Assembly (NCBI GenBank): GCA_003339415.1
Contig: PDHQ01000439.1
Coordinates: forward strand, 1-23,870
Direction: 5' to 3'
DNA length: 23,870 bases
Origin: Ophiocordyceps camponoti-saundersi (nom. inval.)
Taxonomy: Eukaryota > Ascomycota > Sordariomycetes > Hypocreales > Ophiocordycipitaceae
In this document: piece by piece, positions 1 through 9,199 of the stretch
How the letters are laid out: each line of letters opens with the position of its first letter
Position numbering within the stretch: the first letter of the stretch is position 1
Translations under genes and position numbers: made by a program
The notes under the pieces: generated by a model
Told to the model about the DNA's origin: nothing
What the model saw: only the letters and a program-made list of their open reading frames with translations
Databases searched by the model: none

Positions 1-305
1 AAAAAAAAAAAAAAAAAAAAATAAAATAAAAAAAAAAAATAAAAAAAAAAAAATAAATAAAATAAAGAAAATAAAAAAAATAAAAAAAATAAATAAAATA
101 AAAAAAATAAAGAAAATAAATAAAATAAATAAAATAAAAAAAATAAAGAAAATAAAAAAAATAAAGAAAATAAAAAAAATAAAGAAAATAAAAAAAATAA
201 AGAAAATAAATAAAATAAAGAATATAAAAAAAATAAATAATATAAATAAAATAAAGAAAATAAATAAAATAAAGAAAATAAAGAAAATAAATAAATAAAA
301 TAAAA
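1..305. repeat. A-rich simple repeat (AAAT/AAAG-type) at left edge
   Basis: Nearly pure adenine on the + strand, interrupted by single T or G, giving irregular AAAT, AAATAAAAT and AAAGAAAAT units. There is no cytosine in the first 300 bases. It is low-complexity DNA with no coding signal. It lies exactly at the window edge, and the opposite edge is also a simple repeat, so these may be natural ends of an assembled contig rather than arbitrary cuts. Confidence 0.9.
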
Positions 306-1235
306 TAAATAAAAATATTTATTAAATATTAAAAGCTTTTATAATATTTTAAATAATAAAAATTTTATAAAAATAATATAAATTTTTAAATTATAAATAG
401 AGAAAGAATATTATAAGCTTATATAAAAGTATAAAATTAAAAAATAATTAAATAATATATTATATTTATAGCTTAAGAGTATTTTTATATAAGATTATTA
501 AATAAGGTATTTAATATAAAAGTATTAAAAAGGTTTTTAAAAAAGTATATTTTATAATACTTTTTTATATTATTATATAAAAAATAGCTATATAAATACT
601 TACTTTAATATATAAAATAATAAATTAAAAAATATAAAAATTAAAAAAAGAGTTATAAAATTAAAAAAATTTTATATAAAAAGTTTTTATAACTTAAGTA
701 AGTTATATAATAATCTAAAGCTATAAGAATAATATAAAGCTATAAAGTATTATAAAATATTATAATACTTATAGTTTTTCTTAATATTATATTATATAGC
801 TTTTTTAATTAATATATAATATATAATAAGTATTAGTAACGCTTATTAAATTAAAGTTATTTTATAATAAAAGCTATTATATATTATAAAATATTATATT
901 AAGTTTATTTAAGCGTTAAAGTTTTTATATAATAATATAAAATTACTTTTAATAAGGATATAGCTTTAATTTTATATAGTAAAAAGAGGTATTATTATAA
1001 AGCTTTAATAAATTATATAAATTAAGGATTTAAGCTATAATTATAGCTATAATAAAAAGTATAAAAAGGTAAAAAGCAGAGTGCTAAGTAGTAATAAGTA
1101 GCAAGTTACTTTTTATACTTAGTAAGTTTTATTAAGTAAAAAAGGTGCTTTTTTCTTCTCTTTATATAAAAAAATTTTCTTTTTATTTTTATCTTTTTTA
1201 AAAATAGCTATAGTTATAATAATAGCTTTAATAAA
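306..1235. other. AT-rich degenerate sequence, no gene recognised
   Basis: Stops are dense in all six frames and CpA/TpG are absent except for a small cluster at 1077-1147. I see no family-level similarity to the elements further right. Cytosine and guanine survive mostly in AGCT, GCG and CTT contexts, as expected of RIP-saturated DNA. It is probably an old repeat mutated beyond recognition. Confidence 0.6.
1057..1120. other. Imperfect stem-loop with unmutated CpA/TpG sites in its loop
   Basis: The left arm at 1057-1072 and right arm at 1106-1120 are reverse complements apart from one extra G in the left arm, enclosing a loop of about 33 nt. The loop holds three surviving sites (GCA at 1076, GTG at 1081, GCA at 1101), and a fourth, TGC, lies just outside at 1146. 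In this window that is an unusually dense cluster. No function can be assigned. Confidence 0.5.
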
Positions 1236-1478
1236 ATTATTAAGATTATTAAGATTATTAAGATTATTAAGATTATTAAAATTATTAAAATTATTAAGAT
1301 TATTAAGATTATTAAGATTATTAAAATTATTAAGATTATTAAGATTATTAAGATTATTAAGATTATTAAGATTATTAAAATTATTAAGATTATTAAGATT
1401 ATTAAGATTATTAAGATTATTAAGATTATTAAAATTATTAAGATTATTAAGATTATTAAAATTATTAAGATTATTAAG
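1236..1478. repeat. 9-bp minisatellite, 27 tandem copies (ATTATTAAG)
   Basis: 243 bases made of exactly 27 head-to-tail copies of ATTATTAAG, with no length variants. The only differences are about six copies ending AAA instead of AAG. If RIP acted here, the ancestral unit could have been ATTATCAAG, since CpA to TpA gives the present unit; that is inference. The 9-bp length is a multiple of three, so the array could once have been coding, but nothing flanking supports this. Confidence 0.93.
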
Positions 1479-1637
1479 ATAGCTTTATTAAAAAAAAGTT
1501 ATATATTAATTATTATATTAAGTATAATTATATTAAAGCGCCTCCCTTTTTTTAATAATATTATAATTATTATAAAGGATTTTTAATAATATAGGATATT
1601 TAACTATACTTTTATAAATCGCCTAACTTCTTATAAT

Positions 1638-1710
1638 ATTTTACTAAGATTTCCCCTTTTAGGATTTTACTTAGATTTCCCCTTTTAGGATTTTACTTAG
1701 ATTTCCCCTA
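1638..1710. repeat. 26-bp tandem repeat, about 2.8 copies
   Basis: Copies start at 1638, 1664 and 1690. Each has ATTTTAC, then AGATTTCCCC, then a TTTTAGG junction. Looser relatives of the AGGATTT...AGATTTC motif continue to about 1830 (for example 1751-1800). The C-runs have survived because they contain CpC and CpT but no CpA. Confidence 0.85.
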
Positions 1711-2289
1711 AAAGCTTTATTACCTTTATATTTAAGGAATTATTAGGATTTCCTCTTAAGATTTCTCTATAATAACTCTTAGGATTTTACTAAGATTTCT
1801 AACTAGATTTAATATTAAAATATACTTTTAGAAATTTTTAAATTTTACTAGGAAAACCCTATACGCTAAGAAATTAATAAATACTAGGAAATCTTTATTA
1901 TATTAATATATATAGAAATTACCGTAAAATCCCTTTAAATAAATACTTTTAAAATTATATTAGGAAATCTTCCTTAAGCTCCTAGCTATAATTAGTTTAA
2001 TATTTCTTTAAATAATAATTTAGATTTTCTTATAATTATTATTTTAATTTTTAAAAAACTTTTACTTATATTTATATTTTTTATAATAGCTATTTTATAA
2101 TATTATAATTAATAGCTAGCTTATTTTCTTTTTCTATATATTATATTTAATAGCTAGCTTAATATATATAATTATTAATAAATTATATATATAAGCGTAT
2201 ATTAACTAATAATAATTTTATATTTTACTAATTTATAGATTTTTAGCTATTAAAGTAATAAGTTAGACTTAAAATATTTCTACTAATAA
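1711..2289. other. AT-rich stretch without a recognisable gene
   Basis: Contains decayed copies of the upstream TTTCC/GGATTT motif to about 1830 and otherwise short AT words and TAGCTAGC sites. No frame keeps a consistent ghost reading. The gag-like ghost to the right may have extended into it, but I cannot see where it would begin. Confidence 0.5.
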
Positions 2290-3060
2290 ACTATATAAGC
2301 GTAGATTTTTAGCTTAGAAGAAAGCTTTACTATATTTATAATATAACCCTAGTAATATATTTTTTTTTACCCTTAAACTTCTTAAGGTAATTAAGGAAGA
2401 AATTATAAGTAGGAAAAAAGAAGCTTATATTTTTAATACTTATATAAAAATAAAGAAACCTTACCTTTTTAAAGGTAAATTTCCTTCTTTATAATATAGA
2501 GAAATAAGGCTAGTTAGAAAATATTTATTATATTAAGATAATCCCTAAAAAACTAAGTTACTTATTATAATTAAATATCTCTTAACTAGTCTAAATATAG
2601 TTATAAATTATAATTAATTATTTAAATAAGTAAATTAACTAAGGTATATATTTAATAATACCCCTTACTTACTTAATATTCTCTTAGAAGTTTAGCTAGC
2701 CCTTATTTAAAAATACTTTTAAATTATAAGTAATACTAAAAGAAAAGGTAAGTAACCTCCTTTATAAGAAAAAAGTAAGGAAAATACTAAAATCTCTTTT
2801 TAAACAAAAAGTAAGAAAGAAAACCCCTTTTAGGATAAAGGTAAGGAAAAAGATAAATCCTCTTTACTAAATAAAAATAAAAAAACCTTTATATTATAAA
2901 AATCCTCTCTAAAAAAAACCGTTTACTTTAAAAAAAATACTTTAGGAAAATAATTATTAGTTAAGTATCCTTTCTAAGCTAAATAAGAGGCTAGTATTAT
3001 ATTTCGTTCTTATTATAATAGTTAAACTAAGTATTATAAGAAACTCTTTATATATATATA
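2290..3060 (+). pseudogene. Gag-like retroelement ORF ghost
   Basis: Read in the frame where position mod 3 = 2, this stretch gives a protein-like sequence if TAA/TAG are taken as RIP-converted Gln or Trp codons. It has a charged N-terminal part with KIKKPYLFKGKFPSL at about 2446-2490, a mixed helical-looking middle, then a long Lys/Ser/Glu-rich basic tail (about 2730-2950). This resembles Gag of LTR elements: a capsid-like domain followed by a basic region. A Tyr-rich patch near 3010-3050 could be a former Cys/His knuckle, but the spacing does not fit CCHC, so I do not call one. No LTRs pair around it. Identification as gag is inference; that it was once coding is better supported. Confidence 0.45.
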
Positions 3061-3529
3061 TATATTAACTTAAATAATAAGCTTTAAATAACTTATTTAA
3101 ATTATATAGCTAAAGAAATAATTTATCTCCTATTATATATACTTTAGCTAAGTAAGTTATAAATAATTAATCTTAATAACTCTATTTATAATTATTTTTT
3201 TAAATAAAAAGTATAAAAAAATTAATATATTATATATATATCCTAGCTACTTTCTTTATTACTTATTTATTTATTTATTTATACGCTAAGGGCCTTTATA
3301 ATATCTAAAGCCTTTATAATATAATAAGTAGGAAAAATCTCTTAAAATAAGGCAAAACCCCCTAACTATAAAAAGAAAGCTTACTATACGCTTATAAAAA
3401 AATATAGCGGTAGCTAGCGGTAATATAATATAATAAGCTTATTACTTAGGGGTAATCTTAAATAATATAAGAAAAGTAAAATAAGGAAAGGAGTATAGAG
3501 AAAAGGAAAGTTTATAAGGCGTAGGGAGG
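3061..3529. other. AT-rich spacer with short TA and TTTA microsatellites
   Basis: Contains a (TA)n run near 3050-3066 and a (TTTA)n run near 3259-3283, then increasingly purine-rich DNA leading into the GC island. No ORF ghost is convincing in any frame. Confidence 0.55.
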
Positions 3530-3605
3530 AAGGAGCGGGGCGGTATAGCGTAGCGCGGGGCGGTATAGGGTAGTATAAGGCGAGGCGGTATAGCGCGGGG
3601 TAAAG
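3530..3605. repeat. GC-rich island with three GGCGGTATAG motifs
   Basis: About 75 bases that are over half G+C within DNA of about 20% GC. The motif GGCGGTATAG occurs at 3539-3548, 3559-3568 and 3584-3593, spaced 20 and 25 bp, with flanking GCGCGGGG blocks. All cytosines are in CpG context with no CpA, which explains how it survived RIP. Several G-runs lie close together, so a G-quadruplex is conceivable. It could be a minisatellite or the remnant of an element end. Confidence 0.7.
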
Positions 3606-3772
3606 GAAGGAAAATCTAAAAAGGGGTAAAGTAAAGTAATAAGGTAGCTACTTTATTATCTATTAATAATTAGAAAAAGGGGGGGCTATATCTTTTTTTT
3701 TTCTACCTCCTTTTTCCTTTCCTCTTTTTCTTCTTTTTATTATTTTTAAAAAAAAGTATATTTCTAACTTTT

Positions 3773-3982
3773 TATAAGGGATTAGTTTATAACTAATTAT
3801 AGCTAAATAGGGGGGATTATAGCGGATATATTTAAGTCTTCCTAATAGCGCTTAGTTATTACGCGGGGTATATAGCTAGCTTAGGAGGGGGGCTTCTCTC
3901 CTCTTTTTTTCCTTTTTTCGATAGCTTTAATTATAACTTTACCTTAGCTTACTTTTATAATTACCTTAGTAAAACTTTTATA
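3773..3982 (+). repeat. 5' LTR (210 bp) of the short element
   Basis: Matches 5338-5547 end to end without gaps. It includes a conserved run of Gs followed by ATTATAGCGG, an AGCTAGCTTAGGAGGGGGGC block and a pyrimidine-rich tail near 3893-3918. It starts TATAAGGG (probably TGTAAGGG originally) and ends TTTATA (TTTACA in the other copy). Confidence 0.9.
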
Positions 3983-4021
3983 TTAATTAAAGCTCCTCTT
4001 ACTACTAACCGAATATAAAAG

Positions 4022-4510
4022 TAAGATTTTAGTATAGAACGCTATTAAATTTTACTTATATTAAAGCCGCTCTTAGCTTATTCCGGCCTAGACTTTTAGC
4101 TAGCTATTATATATACTAAATTTATAATTAACGGAGCTATAATTAAGGAGCTTAAGTCTTAGTTTTATTATATTTTTTCTTATTTTAATATTTTCTAGTA
4201 AATATTTTTTCTATATATTATTATAGCTATAGATTTTTCTTTTTAGCTTAAAGCCTTTTTAGCGTATATTTCTAAGCTTTTTAAGGAGAGTTATAAGAAG
4301 CGCTAAGTAGGTTTTTCTTTAGTTAAGATATATTAAGGGCTATTAAAGCCTTTTAGAGAATATATTATAAAATAAGAATATACTTTTTTCGAGGCTAAAC
4401 TATTATATTAATCTAATTACGCTAAGATTATTTTACTTTTATCCGGGCTATATAAGAAGCTATAAAAGTATTTAGATTATAAGAATTAGCTTATAATATA
4501 CGCGGCCTTC
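4022..4510 (+). pseudogene. Gag-like ORF ghost inside the short LTR element
   Basis: In the frame where position mod 3 = 2, about 160 codons read as a protein once TAA/TAG are taken as Gln/Trp. Recognisable pieces are LKPLLAYSGLDF (4061-4096), GAIIKELKS (4133-4159) and a stretch rich in Phe, Tyr and Leu that resembles the helical capsid region of Ty3/gypsy Gag. After about 4510 the reading is poor. No zinc knuckle is visible. There is no ATG, as expected after RIP. It is only as long as a partial Gag, in line with a non-autonomous element. The gag label is inference from context and composition. Confidence 0.45.
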
Positions 4511-5324
4511 GCTAGCTTTTTTTAAAGCTTTAATAAAGTATTTAGTTTTAGGAATATTCCTAACGCGCTAATTAATTTACCGCCCCCTTTTTTTACTAAC
4601 TTAATAAATATCGTATTTATATAATCTTATTTTTATATTACTAAGCGCTAGTATTACTATTAGTATAATTAAATTAGTTATTTTAAGCGTAATTATCTAA
4701 AGCTTTATAAGTAAATAAGGATATTAAAGTTAAGGCTTTTTATAAATAAAGTAAAGTAATTAGTAGTAAATTTAAAGTATTTTAATTAAAAAGATAATAA
4801 GTAAAAAAGGATAAGTATATATTAAATATTATAGCTTAGGTAATTTTTAGCCTTATTATATTACTTTATATAAAAATAGTCCGCGTATAGCTTAGGCGCG
4901 TAAATTTATTAATAAATATATATTATAATCGTATTACGCCTTAACTTATAAATTAGCGCTAATAATATATAATAATAAATATATAGCTAGCTTTATTATT
5001 TATTATAATTAGAGTATCTTCTAAGCTTCTCGTAATTAATATAATATTACTTAATCTTATATATTAGCTATATAAGTAAGTTTTATTATTAATATATAAG
5101 TTTATTAATTCTTACTTTAAGTAGTATTATAATTTTAAGCTTATTAGAATTTTCTTTATAAAGATTAGGGTTTAATTCTTTAAGCTATAAGGAAGCTTTT
5201 CCGCCTTTTTATCCTTATCTTTATAGAGGCTATTAAGCTATTAGCTAGGGATTATATAAAGTATCTTATTAGCGTAATAGTATATAATTTTTCTATCTTA
5301 TACTCTTACCTCCTTAGCTAGCTT

Positions 5325-5334
5325 AAGAAAGAAG
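5325..5334 (+). other. Polypurine tract remnant of the short element
   Basis: Ten consecutive purines, AAGAAAGAAG, end three bases before the right LTR begins at 5338. This is the usual place for the plus-strand primer of an LTR retroelement. Confidence 0.55.
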
Positions 5335-5337
5335 CTA

Positions 5338-5547
5338 TATAAGGGATTAGTTTATAACTAATTATAGCTAGATAGGGGGGATTATAGCGGATATATTTAG
5401 GTTTTCCCGATAATACTTAGTTATCGCGTAAGGTATATAGCTAGCTTAGGAGGGGGGCTTCTCTCCCCTTTTCTTTCTCTCTTCGATAGCTTTAATTATA
5501 ACTTTACCTTAGCTTACTTCTATAATCGCCTTAGTAAGACCTTTACA
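5338..5547 (+). repeat. 3' LTR (210 bp) of the short element
   Basis: Pairs with 3773-3982. Its terminal ACA at 5545-5547 keeps one of the rare CpA sites, while the left copy has ATA there. It is followed directly by the target-site duplication CTTTT. Confidence 0.9.
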
Positions 5548-5552
5548 CTTTT

Positions 5553-5870
5553 TCTTTTTAATTTTTCTTTTTAACTTTTATAATAAAGGGAAAATAATAA
5601 AAATTATATAGCTATATTAATAAAATAATAATAATAAATATACTTAAGATTATTTATAATAAGCTTTATAATTTCCTTTATATTATATATATAGCTTAGC
5701 TAGCTAATTATAAAATCTTATATTAAAAATAATAAAATAAGTAATATTATATAATATTAGCTATATATAAAGCTAATAAAATATATAAGCTTATAATTAG
5801 CTAATTATTTTAATTATATTAAAGCTTAATATAAATATTAAAAAGTAAATAAAGTTAAAAATTAAGGGCG
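5553..5870. other. AT-rich DNA between the short element and the large host ORF ghost
   Basis: A pyrimidine-rich stretch (to about 5580) continues the target sequence on the other side of the short element's insertion, followed by very AT-rich DNA. I see no gene here. Confidence 0.5.
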
Positions 5871-6319
5871 AAGTTAAAATTAAAGCTTAGAATATTAATT
5901 AAATTATAAATATATTTAGAGAAATTATATACCGCTATAATAAAAATAACGTAATATATTAGTAAAGAAGAATAGCTAAGTAGCTTATTAATAAATATAA
6001 AGTAATATAAAGCGGAGTAAAATTTTAAATATAGCTAATAATAAATAGAAAGAAAAAATCTAAATTAACTTATATAATATATAAAAGCGGAATAAAATAT
6101 TAAAACTTTAATTTAATAAGATAATAATAATACTTTAAGTAAGCGCCTTAGTAAAGTTAGCTATTTTAGTAGCTATTTTTAATATTACTTTTACCGCTAA
6201 GATTATTAACGCTCTTTCTTAAAAGTTTTATATATTAATACTAATTTATCTTAAAATATTTAATAAATAAATAATTATTAGTATAAGTAAAGCAAAAAGT
6301 AAAAAGGGGGGTAAAAGAA

Positions 6320-6343
6320 TAATAATAATAATAATAATAATAA
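6320..6343 (+). repeat. (TAA)8 run, possible RIP-converted CAA (Gln) tract
   Basis: Eight consecutive TAA triplets in the same frame as the surrounding ghost reading, followed by further TAA clusters near 6365-6385. CpA to TpA would turn (CAA)n into (TAA)n, so a former polyglutamine stretch is a natural explanation. An original AAT microsatellite is the alternative. Confidence 0.6.
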
Positions 6344-6521
6344 ATATAATAATTAAATTATAAGTAAAGATAATAATAATAATAAGTATAAAAAAAAGCG
6401 AAGGTAATAATAAGAGGCGCGGGGGCGGAGGCGCTAGTTTAAATAATAATAGCTATAATAATAATAATAAAGTTTATAATAAAAGTAAAAAAAGTAATAG
6501 CGGTAATAATAAAAGTACTTA

Positions 6522-6551
6522 TAATAATAATAATAATTATTATTATTATTA
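6522..6551. other. Perfect 30-bp palindrome of AAT/ATT triplets
   Basis: Two perfectly complementary 15-base arms meet at the centre between 6536 and 6537 with no loop; the match breaks at 6521/6552. The left arm is (TAA)n and the right arm (TTA)n. It could extrude a cruciform. It may be a chance meeting of two microsatellites rather than a functional site. Confidence 0.85.
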
Positions 6552-8154
6552 GCTTAAAAAACTTTATTATATTATTCTTATAAAAGTTTTCATTAAAAAT
6601 ATACTTAAAAATATAAAACTTTTAATCTATTATATATAATATAATATATAATTTTAACTAAATATAAAATAATATTAATTAAAAGGTAATAAATTATATT
6701 AAAGTTAATTAATTTAAGTATATTTTAAAAAATATTATTAAAATTTAATATACTTTTAACTTAAATTTATTAAAGCTAAAGCTAAAGCTAAAAGTAGAAA
6801 ATAAAGCGGTAGCTTAAATATTAATTTTTATTATATTAATATTAAAAAGTAAATAAAATTAAATAATAGTTAAAAAAATAAAAAAAGGGCGAATAAAGTT
6901 AAGGGGGCGGGCGGAGCGGAGGAGGTAAGTAATATAGAAAAAGGTAAGAAGAAGTAGAAAATAAAGAAGATAAAAGCTAAGGAGGTAATAAAGGAGGAGT
7001 TAGAGCCTAAGCTAGACTTTATTTAAATATTAGAATTATCTTTTATAAAGTTTATATTAATAGCGTTAAAATATATAATAAAAAGCGATAATAATAGCTT
7101 AAAAAATAAGCTTATAAAAGTTAGAAATATTATTAAGCGCGGAAAATAAAATAAAAAGTAGGGCGGGAAAAAGGGTAAAAAAGCTAAGTAAGCTAAATAA
7201 AGCTAAGCGGAGTAAAAAGCAAAGTTAAAAATAAAATATAAAGTAAATAAATAATAATAATTATATAGTAAAAATATTAAAAACTAACTTTTACGCTTAA
7301 ACTTTATATTTAAGTATTTTAATATATTTAAATATTATAAAATAATAAAAAAAAGTTAAATTAGTAAAAATATTATAAGTAAATAAATTATAAAATAAAA
7401 AAGCTTATAATAGCCTTATAGCTAAAAGCTTTATTAAAATTTTTATAATTTTAAATTAAACTTATAAAAAATATTAATAAAAGTATTTTTTTATAAGTAG
7501 TTAGTTTATAATATAAAGTAAAATAAGCTATTATTTTATTTTCCTTATTATTATAAAGGTAATAAGGGGTTATAATTATAAGAATATTATAAATATAAAG
7601 AAACTTATTAAAGCTAATTTTATTATTATAAAGCTAAGTTAAGGCGCTATTTAAGAATTTTAGAAAGCTTTAATAAATTTATAAAGCGTTATTAAGTTTT
7701 AGTTAAGGCGGTTTATTAATAAGGTATTTAAAAAACTAGCTATATTTATAAAGCTTTTCTTTCTTAAAATTTTAATAAAATTACTATTTTTCGTAAAAAT
7801 AAGCTTTTAAAGTTTTAGAAGATTAGGAGATAATATCTAGAGTTTATACTTAAGTAATAAAAAAAGATTAAAAAGATTTAAGAGGGATATAAGTAAGGCG
7901 GGGCTAATTTTTATAATATTAGCGAAGGTATATAGTAATTCTCTTAAAGGCGGAGTAAATATAAGTTATAAGCTTTTTATTATAAAAAAGTTAATAGCTA
8001 TAAATAGCGCGGTAAGATAAGTAAATATTAATAAAAAGGATAAAAGTTTTAAACTTAATATAATAAGAAAAGGTTACTTAGTACGTTTTAAAGATAATAT
8101 AAAAATATTTAAACTAAGTTATAGCTAGCTATTAAAAGATAAGGCTTTTAGGTT

Positions 8155-8169
8155 CCCCGCTTAGCGGGG
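8155..8169. other. Short GC hairpin
   Basis: CCCCGC (8155-8160), loop TTA, GCGGGG (8164-8169): a perfect six-pair GC stem in AT-rich DNA. There is no U-tract that would suggest a terminator. It contains no CpA/TpG and so could not be altered at RIP's preferred site. Confidence 0.6.
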
Positions 8170-8590
8170 TTAGAGCGGAGTAAATTATAATACTAAAAGC
8201 GATTATAAACCTAATAACTTTAGTATAAATTTCCCTCGCTTAGAGGAGTAAAAAGCCTTAAGTAAATAAAATAAGCTTAGTTAAGGTTAGCTATTAATAA
8301 GCGAGCTTTTTTATAAAATAGTAAAAGTATAGCTTTTATTAGAGTTTATAATAAATTTAAACCTTAAATATATATACCTCTTATATAAGTTAAATAATAT
8401 TTTTATTAAGGATTAATAAAGTTATATTAGCGGAGTAGGCTTTTATAAAGTAAAAAAGCTTATTTTTAAGTAGCTAGAAGGTTATTTTATACTCCGCTAC
8501 TTAGTTATAATAAATACTTTAAGCTTATTTAAGCTAATAGCGGATATTAGCGGAGGTACGCTTAATGTTAAAAATATTAATATTATCTAT

Positions 8591-8595
8591 AAATC
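8591..8595. repeat. Target-site duplication AAATC, left copy
   Basis: AAATC immediately precedes the left LTR and is repeated exactly at 18791-18795 right after the right LTR. Five base pairs is the usual duplication length for Ty3/gypsy integrases. Confidence 0.9.
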
Positions 8596-8792
8596 TGTTA
8601 GACAGGCGTTAGAGGATAGGGTATAAGAAGATAAGGAATAGGAGGAAAAAGGGAGGAACTTAGAGGAATTATTATTATTATTAGACTTACTATAAGACTA
8701 ATATAAAAGGGATCACGACCACTAATACCCTAACGTATAACCCTAAACGATCTAATCTAATTTTATAATTTAAGACCGATTAAGGAATTTTA
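8596..8792 (+). repeat. 5' LTR (197 bp)
   Basis: Aligns without gaps to 18594-18790 with about eight differences, all transitions. It still starts with the canonical TG (TGTTAGACAGG), whereas the right copy reads TATTAGATAGG, so RIP altered the two copies unequally. It ends TTTTA, probably from an original CA end. Both copies keep the CpA in ATCACG (8713-8717), a rare survivor. Confidence 0.95.
8702..8709 (+). promoter_or_regulatory. TATA box of the LTR promoter
   Basis: TATAAAAG begins 106 bases after the LTR start in both copies (also 18700-18707), the expected position of the promoter that drives the genomic transcript. It is preceded by a (TTA)n run. It lacks CpA/TpG and so is untouched by RIP. 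Confidence 0.65.
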
Positions 8793-8805
8793 TAGTAATA
8801 AGACT
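8793..8805 (+). other. Primer-binding site remnant
   Basis: TAGTAATAAGACT directly follows the LTR. Reversing TpG to TpA at the start gives TGGT..., complementary to the ACCA 3' end of a tRNA. The tRNA species cannot be told because several positions may have changed. Confidence 0.55.
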
Positions 8806-9199
8806 AGGATTTAGCGCGTTACTATATAAGCTATAGAATTAATATAACGGTATTATCTAATAACGATAGCTAAGTATTTAAAGATTTCGGCAGATTGCTA
8901 AATTAGGAAGCGAAGCGAGTTCTAATTAGGTTAAGCGGGAGCTACCTAGAGTAAGTTTAGCTATAGCTATTTATTATTACCGGAAAAGCGGCCCTATAGT
9001 AAGTAAGGTAAGAAAGACTATATAAGTAAGAATAAGGGGGGAAAGAGGATAAGAGAATATAAGAAGACCCTATAGGTGCGGATAGTTTTCCCTTTTTTTC
9101 TTTCTTTATTATCGCCGAAGGTAGTTAAGATAAGAAAAATATTAGGATAAGTAAGTAAAAAAGATTAGGGGCGTATAATCTTTTTAGATAAATTAACGC
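8806..9199 (+). other. 5' leader of the retrotransposon
   Basis: About 400 bases between the primer-binding site and the first convincing gag reading. No ghost ORF is consistent here. It keeps four CpA/TpG sites (8891, 8896, 9077 and nearby). It would be expected to hold the packaging signal, but no structure stands out. Confidence 0.5.

Larger units (their letters stand above)
3773..5547 (+). mobile_element. Complete short LTR retroelement, gag-only type (TR-GAG/TRIM-like)
   Basis: Two 210-bp direct repeats (3773-3982 and 5338-5547) bound a 1,355-bp interior and are flanked by the 5-bp duplication CTTTT (3768-3772 and 5548-5552). The ends fit TG...CA, now TA...TA on the left copy and TA...CA on the right. 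The LTRs differ at about 24 positions and every difference I see is a transition, as RIP predicts. The interior has a gag-like ghost but is too short for protease, RT and integrase, so the element was non-autonomous. A purine run at 5325-5334 just before the right LTR fits a polypurine tract and sets the + orientation. Confidence 0.88.
5870..8595 (+). pseudogene. Large unidentified ORF ghost, left part (split by the retrotransposon)
   Basis: Three stretches read as protein if TAA/TAG are taken as Gln/Trp. They are about 5882-6400 (mod 3 = 2), about 6904-8000 (mod 3 = 1, starting with Gly/Glu/Lys-rich residues and IKEELEPKLDF at 6988-7020), and about 8030-8595 (mod 3 = 2, including GTLNVKNINIIYKS up to the insertion point). 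Frame changes could mark former introns, indels or separate ORFs. TAA runs at 6320-6343 look like former polyglutamine. The last segment continues in frame after the retrotransposon at 18796. I recognise no family; length and repeat setting suggest a transposon protein, which is inference. Confidence 0.4.

Noticed and set aside
1236..1478. CRISPR-like array
   Set aside because: Units are 9 bp and directly adjacent with no spacers; it is a minisatellite.
3000..3050. Zinc knuckle in the left gag-like ghost
   Set aside because: Several Tyr codons are present but no set has the C-X2-C-X4-H-X4-C spacing.
8155..8169. Intrinsic terminator
   Set aside because: Six-pair GC stem without a following T-run, and the setting is eukaryotic.
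8596..8792. CCCTAA words in the LTR as telomere repeat
   Set aside because: Only two isolated copies, not tandem, and both LTRs carry them (partly mutated on the right). No telomeric array exists in the window.
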